DNA from: Bombus terrestris
Lineage: Eukaryota; Arthropoda; Insecta; Hymenoptera; Apidae
Length of the DNA stretch: 64,000 nt
Reading direction: 5' to 3'
NCBI RefSeq assembly: GCF_910591885.1
Contig: NC_063269.1
Coordinates: forward strand, 3,968,001 to 4,032,000
In this document: positions 10,940-22,687 of the stretch, piece by piece
Layout: each line of letters begins with the position of its first letter
Numbering within the stretch: position 1 is the first letter of the stretch
Program-made: the position numbers and the translations under genes
Notes under the pieces: generated by a model
Seen by the model: only the letters and a program-made list of their open reading frames with translations
The model's database searches: none
What the model was told of the DNA's origin: nothing

Positions 10940-12473
10940 GTAATTTAATATTCACTCGTGTAATAGACAATCATAACGTATGGGATCGACAAACTTGTAT
11001 CGCTATTCCAAAATAAATGCAACAGAGTTTTCCAACTGTACCCAATTTCGATCAATCTTTTTCTCTGTGAATCATCGTCATGGTAGTTGAAATTTCGCCG
11101 GTTGGCCAGGAACGTCGATTTATATCGCCCCGATGAATAAGAAGAGATTTTTCCAGTATCTCCGGCAGCGAGTTTTTACGCTTGCTTTCGAGATTAAAAA
11201 GACCGATCGAATTGTCCGGTGAGCGTCCAGCTACTGTTTACGAGAAAGGGAAGAACTCACGATTTCAAAGCGTTGACAATATCTCTCTGGACGTTGACGC
11301 GGAGTCGCGAGGGCAAAAAGGGAGAACAGGGATGCGGGAAAAAATAAAAGAAAGTATGAAGTGGATAATATGCATATGCATGTAAAAAAGCGAGGAATAA
11401 GGAAATGAAAAAGAAACAAGAGGGATACAGGAACGAGAAAGTAGTGAAAAATGTTCCACGAGTGGCGTCGAGGGGAGCAGCATATTTGAATTATGAGATT
11501 TAAATGTGCCACGGATGTGGTTAGCGTCGCGCAAGGTGTAGCTTTTCCAGTGTGTGCGTGGCTGTGCATGTTTCCATGCGTATTCGTCATACCTCTCAAT
11601 TTCGTAACATTCTCTGGTTACGCGGATTCAAGCGCGTGTACGAGCGAAAAAGTGATTAAAGGCGAAGAACACAAGCGAACGGCGTTACCGGATAAAAGAA
11701 TAACGCTTCGTTAGACCGAGTCGGATACTTCTTTCATGACTTCTGCCGGTTCATGGAACGAGCACGTCACGGAAACTATGATCTACAAGCGTTGTTGTTC
11801 AACGCACTCCAATCATCCGTCTTCCTGTTGCGCTACGATGAAACTTGAAATGGAATTGAATCTTTCGCTCTTCTCGTTCTTTCCATTTTCCTTTATTTTT
11901 GTTTTTCATCCCAGATATTCTTTCAAGATTCCCGAACGCATTAAAATTTTATGAACTTTAACAATTTGATGAATCGTAGCTCAAGTATCTTGCAACTTGG
12001 ATACTAGAGTCGTCAGTTCTTTATCGTGGAAAATGAATGTCTTTCCAAGTGGCACGTTGAATTGTTCTATGTTGGATGCTTTCGTAAACCATAGTTTTAT
12101 CCGTGCTCTTACACCAAAATACGATAGGACGCAACGATTTTTGGAAAGCTACGATAGTATAAGAGCAAAACGATGCAGATACGTGGGATAGGGTGGGGGA
12201 ATTGGACGCGGTTGGAATACGAAAAGATTTGCAATCGTCGCAAAGAGTCTAGCTAAGAAGCCCCTTCTTCCCGTCGGTTCGTTCGTTGGTTCGTGCGAAA
12301 TTTATACGCAGCCAGAGTAGAAAACCGCTATCTTTTAATTTATGCGCCGTCCTGGGAATTTAATATTCTCGAAGCGTCTGGGGCGCGTGCCGCCACCGAC
12401 AGCCTTTTCTCGCAGTCGACCAGGCAAAAGGGAGCCGGAAAACCAACCGACCAACGGGAGAAGGAGAAGAAAC

Positions 12474-12489
12474 GAGAGAGAGAGAGAGA
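12474..12489. repeat. (GA)8 microsatellite
   Basis: Perfect short dinucleotide repeat inside a ~140 bp purine-rich plus-strand tract. Confidence 0.9.
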
Positions 12490-12727
12490 ACGGAAAACGG
12501 TGATGAAGGTGGATCGAAAGAAAAAAAAAGAAGAAAGAAGAAGATCTGGAAGAGGGAAAAAGTCGGGGGAATCGAGGGCTGTAAGAGTCTCGAGGGCCCT
12601 GTTTTGCTGGGCCCAACCTTTGCATCACAAAAAGGGTTAACGACGCGAACGACAGACTCGCGAATTAGGCATAGCAGTCTCTCTCCTCTCGTTTTCTTTT
12701 CTCCTTCTCGACCGTAGCGATTTCGTG

Positions 12728-12756
12728 AACCATGAAAGCACTGGCATCCCTTTGAC
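12728..12756 (+). repeat. Split ~30 bp motif, copy 1
   Basis: AACCATGAAA followed after 4 bases by TGGCATCCCTTTGAC. The same two blocks, same order and orientation, recur at 14124-14155 with a 7-base spacer. A looser copy is at 43631-43664 and a partial reverse copy is at 63811-63830. The left block contains an ATG, giving an 8-codon reading MKALASL-stop here. Function unknown. Confidence 0.5.
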
Positions 12757-12841
12757 GACCGGATCGTTTCGCGTCGCTGATGAAATTCCAGTCTTCCTCC
12801 GGGCTCGAACACGGGACACGGTACGTACTCTACGATTCTCA

Positions 12842-12859
12842 ATATATATATATATATAT
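12842..12859. repeat. (AT)9 microsatellite
   Basis: Perfect dinucleotide repeat followed by TTTTTCAG, which resembles a 3' splice site but has no convincing exon after it. Confidence 0.95.
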
Positions 12860-13168
12860 TTTTCAGCACGAGGATCGCGACATCGAACAATTCGCGAAAA
12901 CAAATTCTGCTTTTCAGTCGTCTGTTTTTAATGTCACTTTACGATTAAACAAGAGATTTTAGAAACGAAAGGAATTTGTTAGTTTCAAAGATGTACGTTT
13001 TTTGATAATAGTCGATAAGCTGACAAAATTTTGAGAAATTATTGAGATAAACGATATTTTAATGTCATCGACATTTTTGTATTGTCACGTGTAATATTTT
13101 GAAATCTTAACGATGCATCCCTGTAGTCTTCGTATGTCGATATTGTTGTTTTATGGTGCTATAAATTT

Positions 13169-13243
13169 AGATATTTCGTACATCTTTGCGTATCACGTAT
13201 ACAGTTTTGCATCTTTATATTTTTCATAAATGCGTTAGCATCA
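13169..13243 (+). mobile_element. Decayed copy of the ~80 bp MITE-like element
   Basis: Begins AGATATTTCGTACATC, continues with TTTGCGTATCACGTATACAG and ends with TTTTTCATAAATGCG and a degraded right end. The body aligns closely with 29717-29790 (shared TTTGCGTAT, GTA, ACAGT and CTTTA) and with the complete copy at 58458-58537 read on its minus strand. About 75 bp long, noncoding. Confidence 0.5.
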
Positions 13244-13284
13244 CCATTCCAATAACAACGAGTAATAATTCGTTATTCGGAGAT

Positions 13285-13302
13285 AAAAAAAAAAAAAAAA
13301 AA
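13285..13302. repeat. Poly-A tract (A18)
   Basis: Run of 18 A about 40 bp beyond a MITE-like copy. No retroposon body ends at it. Confidence 0.9.
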
Positions 13303-13456
13303 GAAAAATGATTGAAACGGTTAAGGTATATCGAAACGCGGCGAATGTAGCGTTACAAGCGACGACTAATTAGGAGTATCGCTATCTTGCGAAGCGCAGC
13401 TGAGCACACCGCTGAAATGTTGCGTTGTTTCGCGCGAGGAGATCAAATATGCGCTT

Positions 13457-13472
13457 GGATTACTCCGGATTA
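13457..13472. promoter_or_regulatory. Phased pair of GGATTA (K50 homeodomain) sites
   Basis: GGATTA at 13457-13462 and again at 13467-13472, starts 10 bp apart, so both face the same side of the helix. GGATTA/TAATCC is the established core for K50 homeodomains such as Otd/Otx and Bicoid. Occupancy is inference. Confidence 0.35.
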
Positions 13473-14123
13473 TATTCGTACATCGGTAACGCGGCCGATT
13501 GGTGCCCAGTAATTCGCCGGAAATAATAGGGCACACGTAACGCGTTCATCCGCGTCGCGAATAACATTATCCGCGTATAGGATAAAACAGGGAACACGGG
13601 TTTCTGTGCGCGTGGAATTTCCTGTTAAACGCCTTGCGATCATCCGATTAGCGAGTAAATTAACAATAATGTAACAGGAGGTGAAATTAGGTAATTATAC
13701 AAAATCAAATATCGAAGGAAGCTTTAACGTACATCATACATATACGAAACAAGTGTATCCACGTTGTTATCGGACTAAAGAAAGCGTCGATTATTTCAAC
13801 ACGATACACTACGATACTTTTTTCACTCGTATTTTAAATCCGCTCTTTAGATTTCTCAGCTAGCAGGAAATAGTTTCACAACGGGGCACAGCTAGAAAGC
13901 GTAAATCGCTTATTAGCCGGCGCTGCGTGTCGAAGGGAGATTGCTGAGCTAATTAACGACGATGCCAGCACTTTCGGGCACGTTTCTTTCGTTGCTGCTC
14001 GTTAGAAATACGCCATCATCGTGAGAGTTGCCGCGCGTAAAGTCACCGGATGAAAAGCGTCACCGCTCGCGAATTAATATCGCGAATTTGCCGGCTGGTT
14101 CTTCTCGCTTTTTGTACCACGCC

Positions 14124-14155
14124 AACCATGAAACCCGTGCTGGCATCCCTTTGAC
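14124..14155 (+). repeat. Split ~30 bp motif, copy 2
   Basis: AACCATGAAA, 7 bases, then TGGCATCCCTTTGAC. The right-hand 15 bases are identical to copy 1 at 12742-12756 and the left-hand 10 bases are identical as well. The two copies are 1.4 kb apart in the same orientation, in otherwise unrelated DNA. Confidence 0.5.
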
Positions 14156-15028
14156 ATTCTATCCAATTCGCTCGTAACGTCGTCGACGAGAACGAAACCT
14201 TCGAGCGTCATTTTGGACCGTATAATTGCCACCAAAGTAGAAGCGTAAGGGAAAGGCGACGAGACGGCGAGGCGGCGAGAAGAAAATTCCAAGGCGCTCG
14301 GTGACAAAGTCCAAGTCGAACCCCTGTTCGTTCTCGTTTCTCAGAGGTCGAACATTGATACCGACCCCTCTCGTTCTACGCAATCTCGCGTCTACTAGGC
14401 TGCATGTAACGTTTCACGAAGCGTGCATGTAAGCAAACTTTGAGAAACGATGAAACGACGTTTATTAGAAAATAGCCCGCCGTTTCCGCCGCTCAGGGAA
14501 TGGCTACGATTAGATTCTTGCAAACGCTCGTCGCAGTTCGCACCGTGTTACACGTAACCGAGTTTCGAGTCGCTACGTAATGCGATAGCTGGCGCATTTA
14601 CATGCGTCTCGGGCGTTTAAACGTAACGCGAATCGTGCACGGCTGGCTACCTCTGAGAGCTTTTAGCCACGTCGCTTGCTTCTCAAGCTGACGCGTAATG
14701 ACGGTCAATTGGGGAATGCGATACGGAAATCCTTGTTATCGGCACGATAAAACGAGTTCATTCGTTACACGGGATGTTTGTGTAGAAAAGGAGGATGAGT
14801 TATTTGATTCTTGACAAACGAAGGCTGAGTCATTGTCATCGTGAGCGTTGGATACTCTATTTCGTAGCGACAAAAGCGCAGAGTCCACTGAAAAGGCTTC
14901 TTACTCCTATGCGATATTTAGACTGCTGATAATTGTCAAAAATTCACATTTCGGCGAATACAATTTAAGAAAACGAAACTTAGGTAGAAAATTATTTTAT
15001 CGAGTAAATATCAGGGAAAGAGGGTTAT

Positions 15029-15093
15029 AGATATTTCATGTGCAATTTGCGCGTTTTTGCATCTTGTGATTTTCCATAAATTACAGAAGATCG
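15029..15093 (+). mobile_element. Decayed copy of the ~80 bp MITE-like element
   Basis: Begins AGATATTTCATG, contains TTTTTGCATCTT and ends TTTTCCATAAAT before diverging. The order of these blocks matches 13169-13243 and 20332-20412. The right terminal repeat is lost. Confidence 0.4.
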
Positions 15094-15580
15094 GCGGTCT
15101 CGTTGCGATTGATCTATTTTTTAAATAAAATCGTTCGTATCGCTTGATCGAACAACGCGTAAATCTAAGTTACTTTAAAAAGCAACAAATACGAAATACG
15201 GTACAACGTTTTTACGATACAATCCTCGTCACGGGATCGTTATAAGATGTCTGTCTTATGATAATTCCTTAACGTTTGACATCTTATATCGAAGAACTTG
15301 CGAAATGAAAAGGAGAAGAAAATTAATCATGCGCGTGTATATATGTTAATTACGCGAAATTGGTTATTCAACGCGACAGAGGTCTGAAGCGAGGGTGTCT
15401 TTACGGCGGAACTTTCTTTCCCTCGGCGCTTAATGGGCCAAAGTTTCAGCGGTAGCGAGGACGAAGCACGATTTCAGACTTCTTAACCAGGCTGGAGTAA
15501 CGTCCGCGGATAATAACCTAATTATTATTTTGGCATTAATACGGGAAACACTCGAGCTCGTGGAAATGAAAGTTAGAAGA

Positions 15581-16120
15581 GTTTATAGTATGGTTTATAT
15601 GTACCATGTAATTAGTATACTATATCAGACATTGATATCAAATACCTATAACTTGCTATTGTGCAACTAAAACCGGTATAACATTGAATGGACTAGTTAA
15701 GGCAAATGTCAACAAGACAAGGCAAAGTAAGTTGCTTAATTTACTAGTTGACTCAGCCAGCTATAATTGACCCAAGCTGAACTAGCACCGAGAGGCCATC
15801 AATTATACTCGTACGTAGATACTAGACTAATATCTCGCTCAACTTGTCCATTTAAACTATCATCGACTCATCTGGAAAACAATCGTGTCCCTCCGTACGA
15901 TATTTTACGTAATACTTTTTGCACAATATCATACAAATTGGCTATCGTCCTTCCTCCAGACGAGTATGACTATACTCGATGTATACGAACCAGATGATCA
16001 TCCATAATTTTCAAACGTCTGCAATCTAAATTTCATTGCCTCGATGACTTTTACGACGTCCGAAGGATCCTGAGTTTGGCTACGTTATCTTTATAATCTT
16101 GAGATAAACTCGAGTGCCAA
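15581..16120. other. CpG-poor AT-rich island
   Basis: Between about 15581 and 15790 I count only two CpG in some 210 bases, against roughly one per dozen bases in neighbouring DNA. The stretch also holds an imperfect inverted repeat (ACTAGTTAAGGCAA near 15692 and TTGCTTAATTTACTAGT near 15732). The frame from 15767 onward (about 76 codons) resembles nothing known. A decayed insertion or a region with a different methylation history are both possible. Confidence 0.4.
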
Positions 16121-17094
16121 CAACGCAACGACCCTGGAACTTTAATGTAATTTCCTCTATTTATGATTCCTATCGTGATATGACTGTCGTCACTCGCAAC
16201 TGTTCTTCGCCGTAAATGACACTTTTACGTATTTCGTTCGTTATCCATAAACTAATGCGATTATTATATGTTGATTTTGTTGTCGAAGCGCGTGACGAGT
16301 TGGAAAGACATCGTTAGATGACGCGACTCTCGACGGGCGAAAATTATTCCCCAAAGGGTTAGAGCAAACAGGCAGCACGGTACGTTCTCATTAAGGTGGA
16401 CGTCGTTTATGAGGAGAGAAATGAGCTCTTCCATCGAAGAACACCGTTGGAGAACTGGAAAAGGAGATAGAATAATCGGAAGCGGTCCTCGCGGCTTCCT
16501 CGTTTTTCACCGCGACGTCAGTTACAAGGTTGTTCCACTCGACGGAGCAATTATCTTTCGCCAAAGTGATCCGTCGGCCTGATTCTAGTGTCGCGAACAC
16601 CGCTCATGGAACGAATTTCAGTTAACTGAATTTTTCTTATCGCTTTTGCCCGCTGAATTTCCGTTGTATCCACTTACACCACTCTCACTGCCCCACCTGT
16701 TCCGCGAAATTGAGAAAGAATCGCGATGAACAATCGCGTTTTGCCATTTGTCGGATCTCGTAATCGAGGTAGAACCGTTCTATCGTTTTTTCTAGAAACA
16801 CCGAATGACGTGAATGGACTGCAGGCAAATTGCAAATTTATTTAGGGGCACAAAGCCTTCTTGTTAACGCAGCTTGTTGGAATTAATCGTTAAATAACAA
16901 TTCTGTGCCGCTATGCTGCCGAAAGCGTGCTAATAAACAGAAAATACGGAAAGCGTAACGTTAAATCATGGATTATAAAACGTTGAAAGTTCAAGTGGCT
17001 TTACGCGCGAGCGAATGTACAAAAATCTAACTGCATGGTGGTGAATGCGTACCTAACTATAACAACGTCCCTTGTTCGGCTGACACACGATAAC

Positions 17095-17530
17095 CTGAGT
17101 CAATCTCACTATTCGTCCGTGAAACATCGCGATCGATAGAAATTCAGCAGGTGAAAAACATCTGCTTTAAATTCTCTCTTCTCTGTTACACCACTCCAAT
17201 TGCATCTACGAATCGAAAAATATCCACGTTTCTCAAGGACTACTCTATGATACAATTCCTAAAGATCGAAATCGTAACTTCGATCGATTAACCAACTCGA
17301 CTATTCGTCCAAAGAGTATCAAAGAGAACTTCTGGCAATTTAGTCCGAGTCAATCGGATCTGCTTGAAACAAATAAAGAGCAGAATCACCATACCGACGA
17401 ATCAAAACCATGACTTCGTTTTAACCGGTCCAACTATTCGTCCGTAAAATATCACAATTTATAGGGAGAGATTCGTCAGACCAAAAAGATCCTTTCCAGC
17501 CTCTCTTCTCTAATCTTGCTCAATTATCTC
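17095..17530 (+). repeat. Decayed three-unit local repeat
   Basis: Three anchors of ACTATTCGTCC occur at 17108, 17300 and 17433. Units 1 and 3 remain similar for about 100 bases past the anchor (CGTCCGTgAAA, ATC, ATAG, then CTCTCTTCTCT). Units 2 and 3 are similar before it (ACTTCG, then TTAACC). Spacing is uneven (192 and 133 bases), as expected for an old duplication with deletions. The sequence is noncoding. Confidence 0.5.
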
Positions 17531-17914
17531 TTAAATAACGGACGATAAGTGTGACGAGGGGTGAGGCGAGGTTAAAGAAGAGGGACAGAGTTGCGACCTT
17601 AATGATCCTGATAGAGTGTGAAATTGAAAAAGGAGGACGGATCCGAACGAAACCATTAAATCGACCAAGTGGCCCGACCTTTCGACCCGCTGCTGCCCGG
17701 AATCTTCCGGTTCGAGTAAATTGAAAGTATAAATTACAGATAAGGGATGCGGGGTCTGAGGGTGGCGCGGCATCACGGCCTCGGCAATGGCTCGGGAAGT
17801 CAGTCAGTTATGCCTCGAGCGTGATGCTCGTACCAAATCAAGCCAGCTCGAGTTAGGACTAGCCGGCCGTACATCCAGATATCTCTGCGGAACCTCTCCT
17901 TTCTGAACGTCTAG

Positions 17915-17991
17915 CCTGTGGACGTGAACGACCTGTATGGCAAGTATCTTTGCGAATCGCTTCAGTGTATGCCTGGCACGATGCTTTCGAC
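17915..17991 (+). CDS. Weak candidate internal exon, 77 nt
   Basis: Preceded by a good pyrimidine tract and acceptor (CTCTCCTTTCTGAACGTCTAG, ending 17914) and followed by GTAAGTGG at 17992. Two plus-strand frames are open throughout; one reads 25 residues with two Cys (LCESLQC). The opposite strand is also open. No family is recognised. Both splice signals look good but the exon is too short for its open frame to mean much. Confidence 0.17.
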
Positions 17992-18286
17992 GTAAGTGGA
18001 AATATTTCAGGGGTTGAAGCTTGCCGCCATTTTCCGCAAGAAATGGCAACGTTGGGTTATTAGTCAACTTCGTGTCTTGGGGAACCGGTGGTCTTCGAAC
18101 GGATCCCAACGATTAACTATTAAATTTGAATCAACATTTACGAGAAACAGTCTCGCTTTTTATCGTCAAATATACATCACTGTATTTGGTTATTTGATAC
18201 AAGAGGCGATCGAGGCGAAATCACATTCGTCGTTTGTAATTTTATTGGAATTTTGATGTATAGTTAAGAGATAGAGACGTGTTTGA

Positions 18287-18349
18287 GAATATTTGGTCGT
18301 TCAATCGGTTCACTCTATTTTAGAGTTTCTCATAAATGAATAAATATGC
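18287..18349 (+). mobile_element. Weak decayed copy of the MITE-like element
   Basis: GAATATTTGG at the left and TTTCTCATAAATGAATAAATATGC at the right match the ends of the complete copies. The middle (about 30 bases) does not align well. Lowest-confidence member of the family. Confidence 0.25.
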
Positions 18350-19746
18350 TAATCAATTTATTTTATCTCTTACGTCTAAGAGTGTATTCGTTACTATTCA
18401 TTGAAACATGTATTTTGACATATAGGTGTATATTCTAGTTTGATTATTTTGGCAAAATTTTATTTATTTTGCAGATATAAAAAGAACAGTGTTTTCGAAA
18501 AAATCTGTTATAACAATCAATTTAAACTTCGACTAACAAAACCAAAACTAAAGCTTCCGATGTAATTTACTTAATTTAGCATTTTGCGTTCGGAGAAAAT
18601 CTCCTCAATAAGCCCGTATAATTTTACTTCGCTAATTGAAAAACGCGGCGATGCTGTGGTCACGGGTTAAAACAATTGCGTCGTACATTCTTCAGAGAAT
18701 CTTTCACAGAAGACACGCTAATAGAATCGACAAATAAAGACCGGGCGTATTTGATTCGTCTTTATTCTATCTACAGAGCTACGCGACATCCGCAGAGTAT
18801 CAATTTAAGCTCCATCATGCGACTACAAGGGAGAAATCTCGAAGCGAGACGCGGCACGCCGGTATTGTGCATTATCTGATCAGCCCGATCGGAATCAGCG
18901 ATGGATCTTTCGCGGCGGAAGAAGTTCCGGGCGGTGCCGATAAAATATTCAGAGCGCGCCATCAGCCCCGGCCTGGAAAATTAGATTCGTCCGGAGTTGG
19001 AAAACCTCCATTACTATTACGTCGCTGGGGTAAAGTAATCCGAGAATGAGACTTGCGTAAGGCCAGAAAAGCGTTTATATTTTCAAGATTTCGTGCGACG
19101 CGACGCCATTGGAATTCCTGCCTGCGAGTTCTCCCCTTATATCACGGGCAAAACAATTTTTGCAAGAAAATAAACGTGACGCGAATGAATATTTGGATGG
19201 ATCGAAAAGGCGTCTTTACCGCTACCTTCGTACAGGAATATTTCAATGTTCGTTATTCTTATTTCTCTTTCCCTTCCGTTCTTCCTTTTCTCCTACGTCT
19301 CTTTCCTTCCCCGATATCGTTTCAGTTTGTCGCAAAGTCTATCTCATCATTTGCGCTGGTTAGTCTGATATTTACGAAGATCCGCAACATCCAGAGATAT
19401 TATGAGGAGAAAAAACGTATCGTTGGTTTACGGCGGATGGAAGGGTGCGTGAATTTATGGGACGAGGGCAGCGTGGAAAGAAAGAGGGAATCCAGGTTGT
19501 TTGCCCATAAATACAAATAACAGGCACATTTGGAGACGTAATGGTTAGCTCGCGGTGGCAACCCTCTTCTTCGACTTCGAATCAAAGTCAAGAATCGTCG
19601 ATAGATATACGAAATATTTTATTTATCGTTATGTTCTTGATAAAATATAAACAGACTAAATAATCAAACGACAAAGGCAATTATTCTAACAGAATTTCAT
19701 GTCGAGTAATTGTACGCTTCATGTGCGCAATTGATACCAGAATACG

Positions 19747-19786
19747 TATATATATATATATCGTTTCTCGGTTCGTATATATATAT
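19747..19786. repeat. Interrupted (TA)n microsatellite
   Basis: (TA)7 at about 19747-19761, a GC-containing interruption, then TATATATATAT near 19776-19786. Confidence 0.85.
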
Positions 19787-20010
19787 TCCATCATCCTGTG
19801 ATTTACAGGCGAATAGGAACACGCGAGCTTGTTAATGACAATAGAGCACAAGATGCGAGTACATTAACGTGGCAGCCAAGTTGACACTGAAACTCGGATC
19901 GAAGCACTCTGGTTCGGGTGTTTCGAACGGGGCCGATAAAGATCTCCAAAGCGACGGGGTTCAAAGAGTTTCCGGGGCCACGTTATTATGCCTGCGCCGG
20001 CCGGTGTTCA

Positions 20011-20058
20011 ATTAATTGGAACCGAAAATGAAGTCCCTCGGGAGCTGTCTAATTAATC
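20011..20058. promoter_or_regulatory. Two TAATTA-type sites in conserved-looking DNA
   Basis: ATTAATTG at 20011-20018 and TAATTAATC at 20050-20058, about 40 bp apart, within a unique stretch also holding ACTTAATTGAA at about 20093. Homeodomain binding is inference from the core sequence. Confidence 0.25.
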
Positions 20059-20331
20059 GAGTCGATACAAAGCGCATGATGACGCAAGGAACACTTAATT
20101 GAACCGATCCTCTGATCGAGTTGTCTTCTTTGTTTTTTATAACGAGTGTGTCCATCGCGATAGAAACGACAAATCGTGCTTTTAAATTCATCAAAAAAGG
20201 AAAAAAAAAGAAGATAAGATCGTTAACTTATGGAATTTAGTAGAAGTTTTAATAAAATAGTAATAACAGTTAATAATAATACTCGACGTTATCGTAGATA
20301 GACTGCGCGCGTTTGCATATTTTCGTGAAAG

Positions 20332-20412
20332 TAATATTTATATATTTTTGATTAGTATACTGGTTCTGCTAATTTTTAGACCTTAAAATTTCCCATAAAT
20401 GCATAAACATCC
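20332..20412 (+). mobile_element. Complete copy of an ~80 bp MITE-like element
   Basis: Left end TAATATTTATATAT, right end ATAAATGCATAAACATCC; the right end read on the minus strand (GGATGTTTATGCATTTAT) is the terminal inverted repeat of the left end type GGATATTTAT. The whole 81 bases align with the 80 bases of 58458-58537 (minus strand) with essentially one single-base gap; shared blocks include ATATTTATATAT, TTCTG, ATTTTT and ATAAATGCATAAA. No coding capacity, so any movement would need a transposase supplied elsewhere. The transposon superfamily is not decided: there is no clear TA or 8 bp target duplication. Confidence 0.6.
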
Positions 20413-22673
20413 GTGGTTTGATTACAACTGGATTTGATCGAAATATTCCAAGTATACTTACGTTATTTCATCTCATAAGGTTAAATTTTCATATTCCCTA
20501 CGACACCTCTAGTTTTAGAATTCAAAGCAAATTTACACAAGACACTAAATTACTCCATTATTTAATAACGCGTCATACTTCACCCGCATCTCACGAAATC
20601 TCGCGCAAATCTCAATTAATTACAGAGCATCTTGCCATTCGTTTTCACACGCAGCCGCCACCCCATCGGCGCGTCGGCGATGTCTCGAGGGGAACTATTC
20701 CGAAATTTGGCTCGCGACATATTTTCGTAATTCATCGGCCGTAATTTACGATAGTCGGCCCGCCGTCTTGCTAGACTTCGCGTGTCTCGTCCCCCGGGAC
20801 TATATTCGTCTAATAAACATTATGGAAAACGCTCTGGATGATACACGGCCGCAGTTAAATTACTTTAATCCCTTACAGCGGAGTGTGAGAGGCAAAAACG
20901 TGACGCGAGCGGACGAATTTCGCGCCAACGAACTCGTGATCGCGGCCTAGCGGCAAGATAAAAGGCTATTACCGAGATGAAACATTTTTCGTGTACGGCC
21001 GCTTTCCGCCTGATTACCAGGCCTTTGATTAATCCTGCTGAATACGTTCCTGCTGAAACTTTAATTTGCCGAATCACGACGCCGGATCGGTAAACTCGCG
21101 TTATGGTACACGGGGACGGCTCCTTATCCAGCTCGATGTAAAGCAGAAACTGCGCCAATAGATAATAAAGTTATACCGCAGGATAATAGGATTTAATGAG
21201 CGAATAAGGGATCGTTATGCTCATCTCGATTATCTTGGTTAACATAAAGTATTTAGGTGGACGAGCACGCCGTACCATTAAGTTTCTATCGTCGGCACGT
21301 TGATTTCATTAACTCTCAGAAGCACAACGGAGACGAAGAGAAATCGTTACGTATGGTCCATTGAAGGTAATTTAAAGGGAACCGTAAACACGAGTTCCGC
21401 CATTTCCAAGTAGCGCGGGTATTTGTTAGAACGTTCGTGAAGGATGTTCGATGAAAAGGCGTGGGAAAAGGAGGTCTGGCGCCGCATCCCCGAAATTTCG
21501 AATGTTTCGTGGAAAGCAGCAATTCCCAGCGGGCGAACGTTCGCCCGTTAACCAAACTTATCGCGCTTTATTTATCGCGCAGGCGTTTAGCCGGCATTTA
21601 ATTAGCTCGGCAAATGCATCACTTTCGTTTCGCGGCAGCAAAGTTCGCGCGAGCATATTTGGAAAACAAGGAAACTAACTTTCCCCGGGCCCAGCTGCTC
21701 TCTCGCTCGTCGATTCTCCCCTTCGCCAGGTGAGCCTCGGCGATTCGAAGCGTTCGCTACCCGATACAATCGCGGCCCACCATAAATCTAGATTAAAGTC
21801 GACTAGATTTTAATTAAACTTACTTCGTTAAGGGGAAAAGTATTTTTCTTCTCGCTTAATCTTGTATATCTAACACTCGACCTCCGGCCTGAGTGAAATT
21901 TCTCGTTTCATAAACGGCTAGACGACGACGCAAGGTCGTACGCCGTTTCGCAAAATTCCTTCGCGTACCACCATCGACCAAGGTTAAACTACCGGCCAGA
22001 CAACGAAGCTCCAAGTTTCCAGAGTACAAAACGGTCCATTCGCGCCACGCCCTATCGGTTAGGCATTAAGCACCGTCAACGTCGAGAACGACAGGACGCC
22101 GACGAAAACGATCGAGGCGACGAATTAATAAATTGCAAAAGTACGGGACGACAGAAAGGGCGAGGACCTCCGTTCTTTCAGCCATCCACCAAGGCCACCG
22201 AGGGAAAAGGAATTATCGCGGTACGCGGTCGCTCCGCGAGGCTTAAATGAATCGAATAAGTTTCGAGGGCTATTAAAGTTGAAATTTGATTTACTACCTA
22301 CCGTCGATTACCGGCCTGACTGCTGCCTGCTTGCCTGCCTGCCGGCCTGGATAAGTGAATCGACGAACTTTGACTTTGCACTTGAGAATTTCCCCTTCCT
22401 CGAGACTCGCGCAGACACGAGTACGCTTACCGAAGCAATCGACAGAGACGCGTACACAGCTACACATAGCAATATACGCAGCAATAAACATATAGAAACA
22501 CGATGGTAACCGAGAGGAACGAACGAACAAACGACAAGATCTCGTGAATAATTCGATACAACGCGTTTATACATTTCGTTAAGAAACTGGAGCTGGCGCG
22601 AAGAAGGGTAGGAAATGCAAGGCTGAGCGAACTCACTCGAACGTAACTACCTACAACTCGTAATACGTCGTCC

Positions 22674-22687
22674 GTGTGTGTGTGTGT
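22674..22687. repeat. (GT)7 microsatellite
   Basis: Perfect short dinucleotide repeat. Confidence 0.9.

Larger units (their letters stand above)
9401..12200. other. Noncoding, regulatory-looking block then AT-rich DNA
   Basis: 9401-9850 is unique DNA with a homeodomain-type tandem site. At 9577-9600 the minus strand reads as a strong acceptor (CTTTCTGTTTCAG) that is also a donor consensus (CAG|GTGAGT); neither use can be paired with a convincing exon. 10140-10330 is CT-rich. 10520-10990 is AT-rich and contains one decayed copy of the ~80 bp inverted-repeat element. 11180-12200 shows nothing further. Confidence 0.5.
12201..15580. other. Noncoding, with elements and repeat motifs
   Basis: Contains (GA)8, (AT)9 and A18 tracts, two copies of a split ~30 bp motif (12728 and 14124), paired GGATTA sites at 13457, and two decayed MITE-like copies at 13169 and 15029. 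The minus-strand frame 12360-12890 spans purine-rich DNA (12420-12560 on the plus strand) and is a composition artefact. No gene is recognised. Confidence 0.55.
16121..19740. other. Noncoding, with a decayed local repeat
   Basis: 17095-17530 contains three diverged units sharing ACTATTCGTCC, listed separately. 17915-17991 is a weak splice-bounded reading. 18240-18600 is AT-rich with one weak MITE-like copy. Minus frame 16391-16600 and plus frame 19053-19520 have no recognisable content. Confidence 0.5.
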
